From NCBI GenBank assembly GCA_025558075.1, contig JAHLKF010000042.1:1-64000 (forward strand): a stretch of 64,000 nucleotides of DNA, written 5' to 3'. A program made the position numbers and the translations under genes. Positions 47,785-58,045 of the stretch are shown here, piece by piece (within the stretch, counting starts at the first letter, position 1; each line of letters starts with the position of its first letter). This DNA comes from Gaertneriomyces semiglobifer (taxonomy: Eukaryota > Chytridiomycota > Chytridiomycetes > Spizellomycetales > Spizellomycetaceae). The notes under the pieces are model-generated. The model did no database searches. It saw only the letters and a program-made list of their open reading frames with translations, and was not told the DNA's origin.

Positions 47785-49032
47785 ATGGAGTCAATGGACA
47801 CCAAAGAACGTGCACCTAAAGAATACTTCACACCACTCACTGACAAAGACGAGTCGCGTTTGAAAAGCCTCTACTATAATGACAAGGCATTTGTTGGCCG
47901 CGATAGATTGTACCATTTGTTCAAAACTCGTTATCCACAAAGTGATGCCAGCCGAAGGGCTGTGATGCATTTTTTAACTTGTCAGGAAGTCTGGCAGAAA
48001 ATGAGCCGTCCAATAACGAGTCGAGGTGGAATTCGTCCTATTTTGAGTTCACGGCCGGGTTCCTTACAACTCGATAGTATTAACATGAGTGCTGTGTCAT
48101 TCGGCGGCTATCGATACATTACGAACTGCATTGATATCCTGACAAAAAGAGTATATTCAAAAGCACTTCGAAGCCTCACTGCAAGTAATGTACGGGACTT
48201 CTTAGGGGAGATAAGGCAGAGTGGTGCTCCGATCACAAGCGTGCAAGCAGACCGTGGCAGTGAAAACCTCGGTGAGGTTCTTGAATGGAGTCGGATTCAT
48301 AATATTCCAGTGCGCTATAGTAAACCAAATAGACCAGAAACAAACGGCCAGGTGGAGAGAGTCAATGGCACTATTAAACGCATGCTCTACGGAAGCATGA
48401 AGACAGGAGACCGTGATTGGCCAGCAGCACTTCCGAAAATCATCGATGTGATCAATTCTTCCGTGTCATTTGGGGCAAGTAAAAAACTCCTTACCCCATC
48501 AGAAATAGAACAGAACGTGGAGACAGCGTTCCAGGCACAAAAAGCCCACAAGATGAAAGGTCGAGGTTCAAAACTGTTACCAAGATTCAAGGTCGGTGAC
48601 TCTGTTCGTCTTTTGTACAAGGAAAACACAGATATTCGTAGGAGAGCCCGGGGCTACTTTGGTGATCAAGTGTACACAATCGAGGAAATAGTACCTAGTA
48701 CCCACCCCAGGTACATGGATAGTTACAGGTTAGTAGGAGAAGAAGGTCTTTTCACGGCCTATCGCCTGCGACAGGTTCCTGAGGGGACAATGAGTGGAAC
48801 CACTGCTACTAATGAAGCGGAGACAGAAAGCGAAGATGATCTTTCAGAAGATGAGTTCGTTGTTGAGTCTATTTTGGATAAACGTGTACGGCGACTTCGT
48901 CGTGGTCAACCGTCAGTCACAGAATATCTCGTCTTATGGCGTGGGTTTCCTAGATCTGAAGCGACATGGGAACCTGTCTCTAATCTTGAGAGCGCACGTG
49001 AGGCGATCTACAACTATGAAAACACACATTAA
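47785..49032 (+). CDS. Retroviral-type integrase with chromodomain (element B)
   Basis: 415 residues, intact, collinear with A's integrase. DDE residues in L-Q-L-D-S-I-N, V-Q-A-D-R-G-S-E and N-G-Q-V-E-R-V-N-G. SH3-like F-K-V-G-D-S-V-R-L-L. Chromodomain F-V-V-E-S-I-L-D-K-R ... E-Y-L-V-L-W-R-G-F-P-R-S-E-A-T-W-E-P. Ends E-N-T-H like A. It starts 31 nt after the previous gene. Confidence 0.93.
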   Translation: MESMDTKERAPKEYFTPLTDKDESRLKSLYYNDKAFVGRDRLYHLFKTRYPQSDASRRAVMHFLTCQEVWQKMSRPITSRGGIRPILSSRPGSLQLDSINMSAVSFGGYRYITNCIDILTKRVYSKALRSLTASNVRDFLGEIRQSGAPITSVQADRGSENLGEVLEWSRIHNIPVRYSKPNRPETNGQVERVNGTIKRMLYGSMKTGDRDWPAALPKIIDVINSSVSFGASKKLLTPSEIEQNVETAFQAQKAHKMKGRGSKLLPRFKVGDSVRLLYKENTDIRRRARGYFGDQVYTIEEIVPSTHPRYMDSYRLVGEEGLFTAYRLRQVPEGTMSGTTATNEAETESEDDLSEDEFVVESILDKRVRRLRRGQPSVTEYLVLWRGFPRSEATWEPVSNLESAREAIYNYENTH

Positions 49033-49083
49033 TTTGGCCGCATTTAAACGTACAGTTTTGTACAGCTAATATTAAGTAGTACC

Positions 49084-49326
49084 ATGACTGATACGGATCT
49101 TGTAGAAACCTCGCCAGGCCATTTTTATGTTCCTCCAACTAGAATCAAGTTGTGCAAAGGTAGAAAGACAGCAGACGGCATTCGTTCTCCTTGCCCGGAT
49201 GGAGCGTACATAACTGTTCGTCGGGGATACCATAGGTGCTTGAATTGCTACTTGAAAAATCAGCACCCAGTCGAACAAGAGAAGTTCGACATCCTTAAGG
49301 ACGATGTTGACAGTGACAGCGACTAG
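49084..49326 (+). CDS. Small Cys-containing, putative zinc-binding protein (element B)
   Basis: 80 residues with cysteines in L-C-K-G-R, S-P-C-P-D-G and R-C-L-N-C-Y-L-K and an acidic tail D-D-V-D-S-D-S-D. Counterpart of 17451-17699 in A. Directly downstream of the integrase. Confidence 0.68.
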   Translation: MTDTDLVETSPGHFYVPPTRIKLCKGRKTADGIRSPCPDGAYITVRRGYHRCLNCYLKNQHPVEQEKFDILKDDVDSDSD

Positions 49327-49370
49327 TTTTGCAAACGCACTTCTTGAATTATCAAGGTTATTTTTCCAAA

Positions 49371-49380
49371 TCTTAAGTAA
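49371..49380 (+). promoter_or_regulatory. CTTAAG motif upstream of the membrane protein gene
   Basis: TCTTAAGTAA, 12 nt before ATG 49393. CCTAAGTAAAC before the fibre ATG (49807) is a near match. Confidence 0.45.
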
Positions 49381-49392
49381 GAAACCTCCTTC

Positions 49393-49671
49393 ATGTATTT
49401 TACAGACATTATTGTAGTGTTGCTGATTGCGATCGTTACTGTTGGATTCGGTGCTGTCCAACTCATCGAGTGGTCAAGTGCTAGAGAACAAAGTTTGTAT
49501 CGCAGAGCACATTACTGTGCTACTCGCGATATGCTATATGATGTTGAACATGTGATTAATGACACACTTGAAGATCTAGTTGATGATGTGAGGTATGAAC
49601 TTAACAAGAAGAGAGATGATGTAGAGACAGATGCAGAGGACGCAGAGAATGAATGGAATGAAACTAAATAG
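49393..49671 (+). CDS. Small single-span membrane protein (element B)
   Basis: 92 residues. Residues ~5-25 (I-I-V-V-L-L-I-A-I-V-T-V-G-F-G-A-V) form one clear transmembrane helix, followed by a charged, acidic helical tail (D-V-E-T-D-A-E-D-A-E-N). It lies between the zinc protein and the fibre gene and has a CTTAAG motif, like structural genes. No counterpart is identified in A. A viral membrane or entry role is speculative. Confidence 0.6.
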   Translation: MYFTDIIVVLLIAIVTVGFGAVQLIEWSSAREQSLYRRAHYCATRDMLYDVEHVINDTLEDLVDDVRYELNKKRDDVETDAEDAENEWNETK

Positions 49672-49672
49672 A

Positions 49673-49725
49673 TGTAGCGAACAAGCCGAACTTCCTTGAG
49701 TGAGACCCACAACTTGTTCGCTACA
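49673..49725. repeat. Long hairpin, 13-bp perfect arms
   Basis: TGTAGCGAACAAG (49673-49685) pairs with CTTGTTCGCTACA (49713-49725). It starts at the stop of the membrane-protein gene and could end transcription. Part of the GC-rich repeat family also seen at 43637. Confidence 0.6.
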
Positions 49726-49768
49726 CGAACCGTTCGGCAGAACCGAACAATCGAGCGCAAAATGCTGT

Positions 49769-49777
49769 TATATAAAA
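49769..49777 (+). promoter_or_regulatory. TATA box of the fibre gene (element B)
   Basis: TATATAAAA, 30 nt before ATG 49807. Confidence 0.5.
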
Positions 49778-49806
49778 TTCTCTCCATACCTAAGTAAACG
49801 CATGTC

Positions 49807-52800
49807 ATGTCAGGCCTGAACTCTAGAACATTCAACGGTCTACGGGTTCTTGATAATACAAAGTTGCTCTCGCCACTCGTGAGTGGTGAGTTGAAAGGCA
49901 GTGGAGAGGCTAACATTGAAGGATTCGATTCAGCCACTTTTAACCATGTCTCTAATCAACATGGTGAACTATTAGTTAATAGTATTAGCGCGCAGGCGCC
50001 CCTTGAAAACAGGCTCGAAGACGGCGAAGCAAATGTTTCACTCTTGATCGACGAGGAGACGATGGAACTGAAGAATGGTGCGCTTGCCTCCAAACAGCGT
50101 CATCTCTTGGCAGAATACCCCTTGAGCATCCAAGAGGGAAGTCAACAGGGGGAGGACGTGGTCGAACTAAAAATTGATTCTCCACCACTTGCGGTAAATG
50201 AGCACGGCCTAACTCTTCTCTTGGATGAATCATCTTTACACATAGACAGAGAAGGTAATTTATCAGTCATTCATGATTCGTTTGAAGAGCCTCTTGCTAA
50301 AGACACTGACAATGTCGTTAGACTTAACATTGACTCTCCTCTTGTTGTCAAGGATGGCAAATTGGGAATTGATCAGAAGGAGATGTCGAAAGGCATCGGC
50401 GCCATATCGGTCTACAGTGCTGTTGATGAAATCTTGCCTGGCGTCGGTGATTGGATCGACATTCCGGATCTGCCTGGAGACATGGAGACATATATCGGGA
50501 ATGGAACCTTAGTTAAGTTGAACGTTAGTGATGACTTCCAGCAGTCGGGTTCAAGACTGGCGATAAGAAGTAAAGGTATGCATGAGATACCTTATTATGG
50601 AGGACTCAGCGGCTTCAATAGTTCCAATCGGTTTACTTATAACGAAACACTGCAGACTTTAACGGTACCGACATTCCATGCTGAAGCGGTCGACTACAAT
50701 ATCACCGAGCTGCGGCAGTTACCCACTGCTGGGTATGTACACCAGTTATATCAATCCCAAGCCGGTTCAGCGATAGATATTTCCGAAGTCACGAGTGGGA
50801 GGAAACTGATCAAGGTGAATCACGATGAGACGCTCTCCATTAATGAGTCGAACCAACTCGAAGTCAATGTTACCACCATCGCGGACGGCACTTCGGTGAA
50901 GGCTATGAATGGCATGTTGAGTGTGGATCCATATGTGGCAGGAGACGGTATTACAATCACCGACAATGTGGTGTCCTCTACTTTGACATATGGAGGCTCT
51001 CTTAGACGAGAAGGCGACCAAGTCATTGGCAAGAATGTTGTTTCAGCAAGTAGCAACGTCACTGTTGTTCAGACGAATCCTTTCAGTTATGAAGTGTCCG
51101 TGTTGAATCCACAGAGTCAAATTGACAATCTGGATGACAAAGTGACGGATCTTAACGAAAAGACTGACCAGAACAAACTGGAAACTGATAATGAGATCAA
51201 CGCTTTGAAGAATGAGGATATACGACTCGATAACAAAATCGATGTAGTGGAATCTCGAGTCCAGCAGCAAGAATTGAAGAGCGACCTTCTCTCGAGCGAT
51301 ATCACCACAAACAAAGGGAGCATCAACAATTTGGACATTGCTAAGAATCAGATCCAAAGCAACCTGATTTGGCTCGGCGCTGAAGTAACTGGGTTACCTG
51401 GTGTTGTTGATACGGTGAATACGGTCGCCACTGGTGTGCAAGTGGCGCAGGCTTTGATGAAGGGCGATGTTACAAGTCTCCAAGGTATTGTCACTGGAAT
51501 AGCAGGAGAGGTGACGGGATTATCGTCAACAGTCGCGGCTATCCAAGCAATGCCGGTGGTGAGAGGAGTTATTGGTATCAGTGTAATCGCGGCTCAAGAT
51601 CCCGTTACTGGAATTGTGACAATTACCAACACCAATGCTCCATTGATGGCGGAAAAACCAACTGCTCCTGTGAACCCAACCGACAAGGGAGGTGGCGGCG
51701 GTACTTTAAAAGACACATATAAAAATGAGGACGGTGGAGGCGGTGGGGGCAGCGGGGGCGGCGGCGGCGGCGGCGGCGGCGGTTTGAACGGCGGTGGAAG
51801 TGTTGGAGAATCCTCATCAGGATTGGCTGAAGCACCCAACAATCCTATTTTACCACCTATCGATCCTGTAGATCTTCAAAATACGGGTCGGATTGGAGGC
51901 ACAGATGGGAATGACTTGCTTCCATGTCTGAATGGACTGCCTCCAATTTTCAAAGGACGTGATGATATGGGAGAAAACACTTGGTTTGTTGATTCATGGG
52001 GGCGAAGATGGAGTGAGGAACTGCAATTGGAAGTTATTGAAGATGGAATAGAAAGATCCGTGATTGAATTGGATGAACGTGGTGTTCCTATTACTGAAAA
52101 AGGACATGTCGATATCATCTTGCGTGGTTCAGATGATGCTCGTATCTCAACAGCGATACTGACTCACGACAGACACCTTCAGAGCGGATACATTCAACAA
52201 GGGGGAATTCTCTTTGAACATCCCACCACCGTCCCCAACATTGCCATGGTCTATCAGGCTTATGAGCAATACATTCTTCCCTACGTGGAGTCGTGTAATT
52301 TCATCAATGTTGGACAAGGACTTGTCAAGACTGGTAATACACTATCCCTGAGCGATGATCTCTCAACGTTTGCCAAGACGAGCAGCATCAAAGCCTTAGG
52401 ATTCAAAGATACCTTGGCCTATTCAGAGTTAACAGGACGCCCTACACTTGGGTCATTGGCAGCAAAGAGCAGCATTGCCTGGACAGAAGTGACCTCTAGA
52501 CCGACTCTTGGATCCTTATCGAGCAAGAATACACTGGATTGGAATGGAACAGACATCATTAACAAACCCACGGATTTGACCACCAAGGCTTATGTTGATT
52601 CTTTATCGTATCTCACGATCGGAGCAGGGTTGGTCAAAACGGGAAACACAATATCTCTGGGGTCAGATCTCGGTGCCTTTGAAGTCAAAACCAACTTAAA
52701 GGCTTTAGCATACAAGGATGCTGTAAGTTGGAATGACATTCTATCAAAACCAACCTTGGGCACCCTTGCTTCAAAATCGAGTGTGTCTTGGATTAATGAA

Positions 52801-55692
52801 GTCTCAGGAAAACCGGATCTGACCATATATGAAACCAAAACAGCACTTAAAGGATTGGCTTACAAGGACAAGGTCGATTTTGCCAGTGATCTACTGAATG
52901 CTCCAGTACTTGTAACTTATGGAAGCGGTCTGCTCTTCAGTGAAAACACGGTATCATTGAACCCAGCAGTCAGTGTAGATTCTTTGGCGACTGTAGGAGG
53001 AATTTCATTTGGAGGAAACATGTCCGGAACAGGGAATATTTCGATAGGAGGCACGTTTACAGCAACGAAGAACGCCAACACTGCTTTCGCCCATGTGTTG
53101 AACAACCAATCCGCGGCATCAAATTCATGTACATCTTTGCACTTGCATGCTGGTGGTACGCAGGGCTTATACCTGCATATTAACAGCGCTGGTCGAGGAG
53201 TGTATGGTGGGATTAATACTGGAACGATTCAGTGTTATGCAAGCGAATTGAGGTTGCTAACCAAGACCGAAACTGGCGGTATTGTGATTGATGATACAGG
53301 TAGCGTAGACATTTCTCAACGTCTCTCTGTTGGAACCAACAGTGATATTGTTGCATTTCCTCCTGTCAATTTGACAAGCAATGCGACTACAGTTTCCGCC
53401 TGACCATATGGGAATGGTACCTATGTTGGAACGAGTAGTAGTAAATTCAACAACTCCACCTAATATGATGCATGGCATGCTTTTACGCATAATAGTGCAT
53501 TGTATCCTTGGTATCCACTGACAGGAACTTATAGGGCTACTGCCCCCTTTGACTATGTGGGATCAATATCGACAACAATTAATAGCGTCGAAGTTCTAGG
53601 GGAATATATTCAATTACAATTTCCTTTACCGATCTTACTAGAATCCTTCGACATTGCAGTACTGAGTGTTGGAAGTGATTTTTACATCAACGAATTTGTT
53701 CTAGTGGGATTGAATGATGGTTCCACTTTTACTCAGTTGATGACTTCTACATTCTCTTGGGGGGCGGCTGGAGCGCAAACATTGAACGTGCCGGTTCCAA
53801 ATGTGTCAAAGGGTTTCAAGACATATTGCCTTATTATAAAGTCGCTGTTAGGAAACCGGACGTATTGTCAAGTAGCAAGATTGATATTCAATGGGGTGCC
53901 TGTTTCGGTGGACATTAGGGGTGCCATTTCTGCAAAACAGGTGATTGCTGATGAACTTGTATGTTCCGGTGATGTGAAGATGGATGGCCTCGGTTTGCAA
54001 GATGACATCCCTACAACCTCTGTTTATCCTGACATTGCCATGACTGCCGCTACAACAGGACAATACACTGCTACTTCATCAAGTGTGTATTCGGGAACTT
54101 GGACGGGCTGGAAGGTTTACAATCCTTACGCTCCGGACAATAACAATACTTGGTTTTCTGCTGCAAGTGTTTGTTCAAGCACAGCACCGTACTCGTATAT
54201 TGGGAGTGTTTCCACAACAGTGGATGGAACAGCCGTTCTAGGGGAGTATCTACAATTGGACATGCAAACTGCTATTGCTCTGACGTCCTTCTATATCGCA
54301 AAACCAACATCAGGCGATTCCTATAATGTCAAAGACTTTATCATTGCAGGGAGTAGTGACGGTTTTTCATGGAAACAAGTAGTCTCTGGAACACTCGACT
54401 GGAGCACCGCACCAAGCAATGGTTCCGTTCGTGAATTGAATGTCCCAGTAACTACTCGAGTCAGTCATAAGTCATACAGATTTATTACTAGATCCATTCA
54501 AAGCGAATCAAGTGGAAAGTATGTCCAGATATATGCCTTGAAATATACGGGTGGTATTCCAAAGAAGGTTTTGAATGTTGAAAATCTGAAAGTTAACAAA
54601 ATTTTTGGTGATCTCTCAATTGACAACAGTGTCGAATTCAAAGATGACATTGTTGACTCTATCAGATATCCGAAGATACAATTGACGGGTGCAACTACCG
54701 CAGGATATATTGCGAATGCCAGCAGTAACTTGAATGCAACTTCCGCAGGCTGGAAAGCATTCACTAGTTCCTTGGAGATCAATGACTCTTATTGGTCTGC
54801 ATCAACATATTCAGGAGGCGAGCAGAACATGTATCAGGGCACTGTTCAAACTTCTGTAGATGGTGCAAACATCAAAGGAGAGTATGTGGAACTGGAGATG
54901 GAAGTTCCAATCGCTCTTACGGCATTTTCATTTGCTGGCAGGACACCAGAGATGCCAATGTTCCCAAAGGACTACACTATTTGCGCTTCCGATGACCGCA
55001 GCAATTGGATAGAGATCTCCTCTGGAACAATGACATATACAATCTATTAAAACTCAAATTCAGTAGATAGGTTTGCACCCATCAAAAACTACACTACGAA
55101 GACATTCAAAATATTTAGATTCATTGTCCGTAACCTTATTTCTTCAACATATGCCCATATTGGGAAACTGACGTTCTACGGATCCAATACCGCACAGAAG
55201 ATCATAGAAGCGCCTGCGGCTAACGTGAATGGTCTGAGTTTGTCCGCCCCAGCGTTTGGAATGTTTCAACTCCATTCCAGTCAATCGTTCTCTGTGAATG
55301 GTACTGCCTACCAGTTAATAACCAAATGGACTCCATCGTTTGGTATGGAGAGTGAGACCATTTACTGTACACCGAATAGTCAAGATATCGTCATTAAGCA
55401 ACCCGGTATTTACAAAGTAGAATTCGATCTAGATTGTTTCCAAACCGGTTCCGGATCTGTCAATAGTTACTTTGGATTCATGGTGCCTGGTAGCACCATG
55501 TATTACGAAGATAGTTACCATGTAGGGAAGCATAGTCTTGTAGCGGGATCAAAAATATCAGGTTCATTGATATGTCGTGTCATAGAAGCAAATACCAAGA
55601 TGATCCTTCGCTTCATATCCGCAAGTGCCTCGGGCGGCCTAACGGGATCGCAAGCATCTCGGTTAATTATCTACCGTATTGCGCCATTGTAA
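49807..55692 (+). pseudogene. Giant modular fibre/spike protein (element B), three nonsense codons
   Basis: One frame of 1,962 codons with stops at 53401 (TGA), 53461 (TAA) and 55048 (TAA) and no frameshift. N-terminal ~330 residues match A (starts M-S-G-L-N-S-R). Then coiled coil (Q-I-D-N-L-D-D-K-V-T-D-L-N-E-K), Gly run near 51727-51790, tail-fibre-like repeats with N-K-P-T/L-T-T-K-A-Y-V-D, and three discoidin-like repeats (about 53405-53910, 54030-54560, 54665-55190; A has two). The C-terminal head (55225-55692: I-K-Q-P-G-I-Y-K-V-E-F-D) resembles a C1q/TNF-type jelly roll and differs from A's head. Likely the receptor-binding spike. Confidence 0.8.
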
Positions 55693-55956
55693 GAATTGTG
55701 TAGTGATTGGTTTTTTTTAAGCTCGAGCCTGTTATTTGTACATATGCTCAGACGTGTTAGTTTCATGTTTTTATGTTTCTGAATAGGTACATCAACTAAC
55801 TAAGGAAACCGTCAGCCCAAACCCAATCGCATTCAAAACATACTAACCAATGTCTTGTGTACGGTCGTCATCATCGGCCAGGAAAAGTAGGCGTCCTCAT
55901 ACCTACTTCCCCAACATAAGCTTGCAATTTAAACTTTGTGGAACGAACTCTGCGTC

Positions 55957-56223
55957 TCAGGTTTTCTTCTTCGTCGCTCTTGTTCGCTTCATCGGCGCCA
56001 CCGGTTTCGAAACATACTCTTGGTATTGACCTTCAATACAATCCAATTCATACATTCCCCTCAATATAGCAACATGTGCATCAGGTAACACATGTTTAGA
56101 TTCAACGTCCTTGATGTAAGCGTCCGTCTTCTCTTTTGGCAACTCAGATGCAAATAACATACATCGCTCGAGTAACATTTCATCTCTCTCCGACCAAAAC
56201 GTCTCGCCTTTCCATTTCATCAT
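55957..56223 (-). CDS. Small Lys-tailed PLV protein (element B)
   Basis: 88 residues, M-M-K-W-K-G-E-T-F-W start, K-K-K-T end. Intact counterpart of the broken gene at 27720-28007 in A, and likewise the last gene before the iteron-bearing end region. Function unknown. Confidence 0.6.
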   Translation of the reverse strand: MMKWKGETFWSERDEMLLERCMLFASELPKEKTDAYIKDVESKHVLPDAHVAILRGMYELDCIEGQYQEYVSKPVAPMKRTRATKKKT

Positions 56224-56351
56224 TGGATTTACATGTAGCGGAGCTTAGAAAATCCCGGATGCAAGTGCGTTTGAACATGAGTATTCCAACCTAAGCTGGG
56301 AACACCAATTGAGTTGAGGCTAGCGCGGGCGGTTGTGGGCTAAGTGAAAAT

Positions 56352-56634
56352 ACACAGATACACAGATACACAGTTGAGAAATTCCAGAAAAACCTAACTG
56401 TGTATCTACACAATTTCGTGAAAGATAGAAGCTAAAAGAGGATCTCGATAACTGTCTAGTAAGGGTCTAGAATATACTAATGAGCTTCTCTACAATACAC
56501 AGATACACAGATACACAGTTAAAATAGAAGTTCTTAATACTCAGTTTCCAAAAAAAGATGAGTTGACAGTCAACTCATGTTTTTTGTGTTTTTTCAGAAT
56601 AAAGTAACTAAAAACCACCTGTGTAACTGTGTAT
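56352..56634. repeat. Origin-like inverted iteron modules of element B
   Basis: Two blocks of three exact ATACACAG units ending in TT (about 56353-56378 and 56493-56520). Each is followed by inverted AACTGTGTATC units (about 56397 and 56618-56634). A perfect 21-bp palindrome with one central base (56558-56578, ATGAGTTGAC arm) lies in the AT-rich middle. The layout parallels the GGGTGCA modules of A. Confidence 0.7.
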
Positions 56635-56888
56635 CTGTGTAAACCTCTACCTACCCTTACGGTAGTGTTTGGAAAGTGTTACCCACAACCTTCAAAGTTC
56701 AAGTTCAAGGTCCTGATGGAAACCCATACACGATTCAACACGGACATAGTATATGTGTGTGACTCACTCTTATAATTAGTACATAAGGTTTTGGTTTGAC
56801 TACCCCTTAAATTTTTTGCGGCCTTGCAAAGCTCTTTATGCCATCAAAGTTGCCCTGTTTCCTGTTCTCTACGACACATCTCTCAAGC

Positions 56889-57320
56889 ATGGCTCAGCAC
56901 ACTACCATTCACGCTGTTCCCTCCTCTCCTCCTCCTCCTCCACCTTACGTCGCCACCCCAGAAGGCTTCAGGTTGAAGACCGACTGTTCTGTCTGTCTCG
57001 AAGCCATTTTCCCCAACACTCTTTGGGTGTACACCAATTGTTACCACTATTACCACCCTGGTTGCTTTGCCACGCTCTCTGATATGATATGTAGAAGCCC
57101 ATTTTGTTCAAATGTTCTAAGCCGCCCTATCAAAACGGTCTGTTGCTGCCTTTGCAACAATTTGGCTGCTGGTCTCTTGAAACTTCCGAAATGCTCCCAT
57201 CTCTACTGCAATGATTGTTTCCTTCAAAACATTAGTGAGAACTACATGTCCTGTGTTCAATGCAAGCTCGACGGTGGACTCAATATTCTCAGCACACATA
57301 TCCATCTTGATATTGCCTAG
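56889..57320 (+). CDS. RING-finger protein
   Basis: 143 residues from ATG 56889 (good context); an in-frame ATG at 56838 would add 17. Pro-rich start, then a first Cys/His cluster C-S-V-C-L-E ... C-Y-H-Y-Y-H-P-G-C and a second, classical C3HC4-like one: C-L-C-N-N, K-C-S-H-L-Y-C-N-D-C, M-S-C-V-Q-C. TATAATTAG lies upstream (~56772). Probably an E3 ubiquitin ligase or zinc adaptor. It could be a host gene or the last gene of element B, whose right end is undefined. Confidence 0.65.
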   Translation: MAQHTTIHAVPSSPPPPPPYVATPEGFRLKTDCSVCLEAIFPNTLWVYTNCYHYYHPGCFATLSDMICRSPFCSNVLSRPIKTVCCCLCNNLAAGLLKLPKCSHLYCNDCFLQNISENYMSCVQCKLDGGLNILSTHIHLDIA

Positions 57321-57680
57321 TCATTATGTTTCTGTTTGACTTTTATATTTAATACATATTCCAGTTCCTTGGCGCAAAAACCTTTTACACTTTCATTGGT
57401 GTCAGCCACTGTGTGGCGTCCGCATGCGTCACTCAGCTCACTTGATGTTACCCCGCACCCGACCCTCGGGTCACATACACAATGCTACGCCGTTTCTTTC
57501 ACGAAACTTTCATACATTTCCTTTCCTTTCCTTTCTTTTCACAAAAACGCGCGTTCTCCGAAATCTATGAAATTTATCCAAAACCTATTGCAATTTATCG
57601 CATTTTACTCCACTTCCACACCCACTTTTTCGTGATCGATATCAAAAAAGGTGTTACAAACTCGGCTGCCCCCTTTTTTC

Positions 57681-57736
57681 GCGCCCTGGTTAGGGTATCC
57701 CTATGACGTGTATGTCGCCGGGACCCCCTTACAACA
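57681..57736 (-). repeat. Copia LTR fragment, reversed
   Basis: Reverse complement of the first ~56 bp of the copia LTR (TGTTGTAAGGGGG ... CCAGGGCGC), nearly identical. The rest of the LTR is absent, so this is a truncated relic or breakpoint. Confidence 0.85.
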
Positions 57737-57937
57737 AACAAGAAGGAGGCGCTCGATCTAATATGGTGCGGGGGGGAAGATGTTGACCATATGAAAGCGG
57801 CGGCACTCGATGAAATATGGAGAGTTTACAAGGTCAACAGGAAAGGTGCGCTTGATAATAGATGGTAAGTGTTTTTGTGGTTTAAGATTGACATAAGTAA
57901 AAAATACTAATTTAGCCGTATTTTAACCCAGGTTGTA

Positions 57938-58045
57938 ACAATGTCCGGAATGGAGTCAGCAATGTCCGGATTTCAACAATGTCCAGATTCAGCCAGCAAT
58001 GTCCAGATTCAGTCAACAATGTCCATATATCGCAACAATGTCCAT
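57938..58045 (+). repeat. Minisatellite, AACAATGTCC units
   Basis: Six units of about 18-21 bp around CAATGTCC(A/G), several with GATTCAGTCA. No gene is supported here. Confidence 0.7.

Larger units (their letters stand above)
41404..56660. mobile_element. Polinton-like virus element B, right part
   Basis: Continues B from 3492. Order: recombinase tail (+), F-box-like (-), ATPase (-), penton (+), MCP (-), coiled-coil (-), small basic (-), Pro-rich (-), 102-aa (+), integrase (+), zinc protein (+), membrane protein (+), fibre (+), 88-aa (-), iterons. The right boundary is set after the last iteron; I could not identify a TIR because the left end is outside the window. Confidence 0.85.

Noticed and set aside
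53401..55050. Stop-codon readthrough or recoding in the B fibre
   Set aside because: Different stop codons, no common context, and other genes of both elements show similar isolated lesions; decay is simpler.
56352..56634. Possible CRISPR-like array
   Set aside because: Units are 8-bp exact tandems without spacers, in a eukaryotic context; iterons explain them better.
56640..57000. Right terminal inverted repeat of element B
   Set aside because: No palindrome or phased array like A's is visible and the left end is outside the window, so no boundary can be supported.
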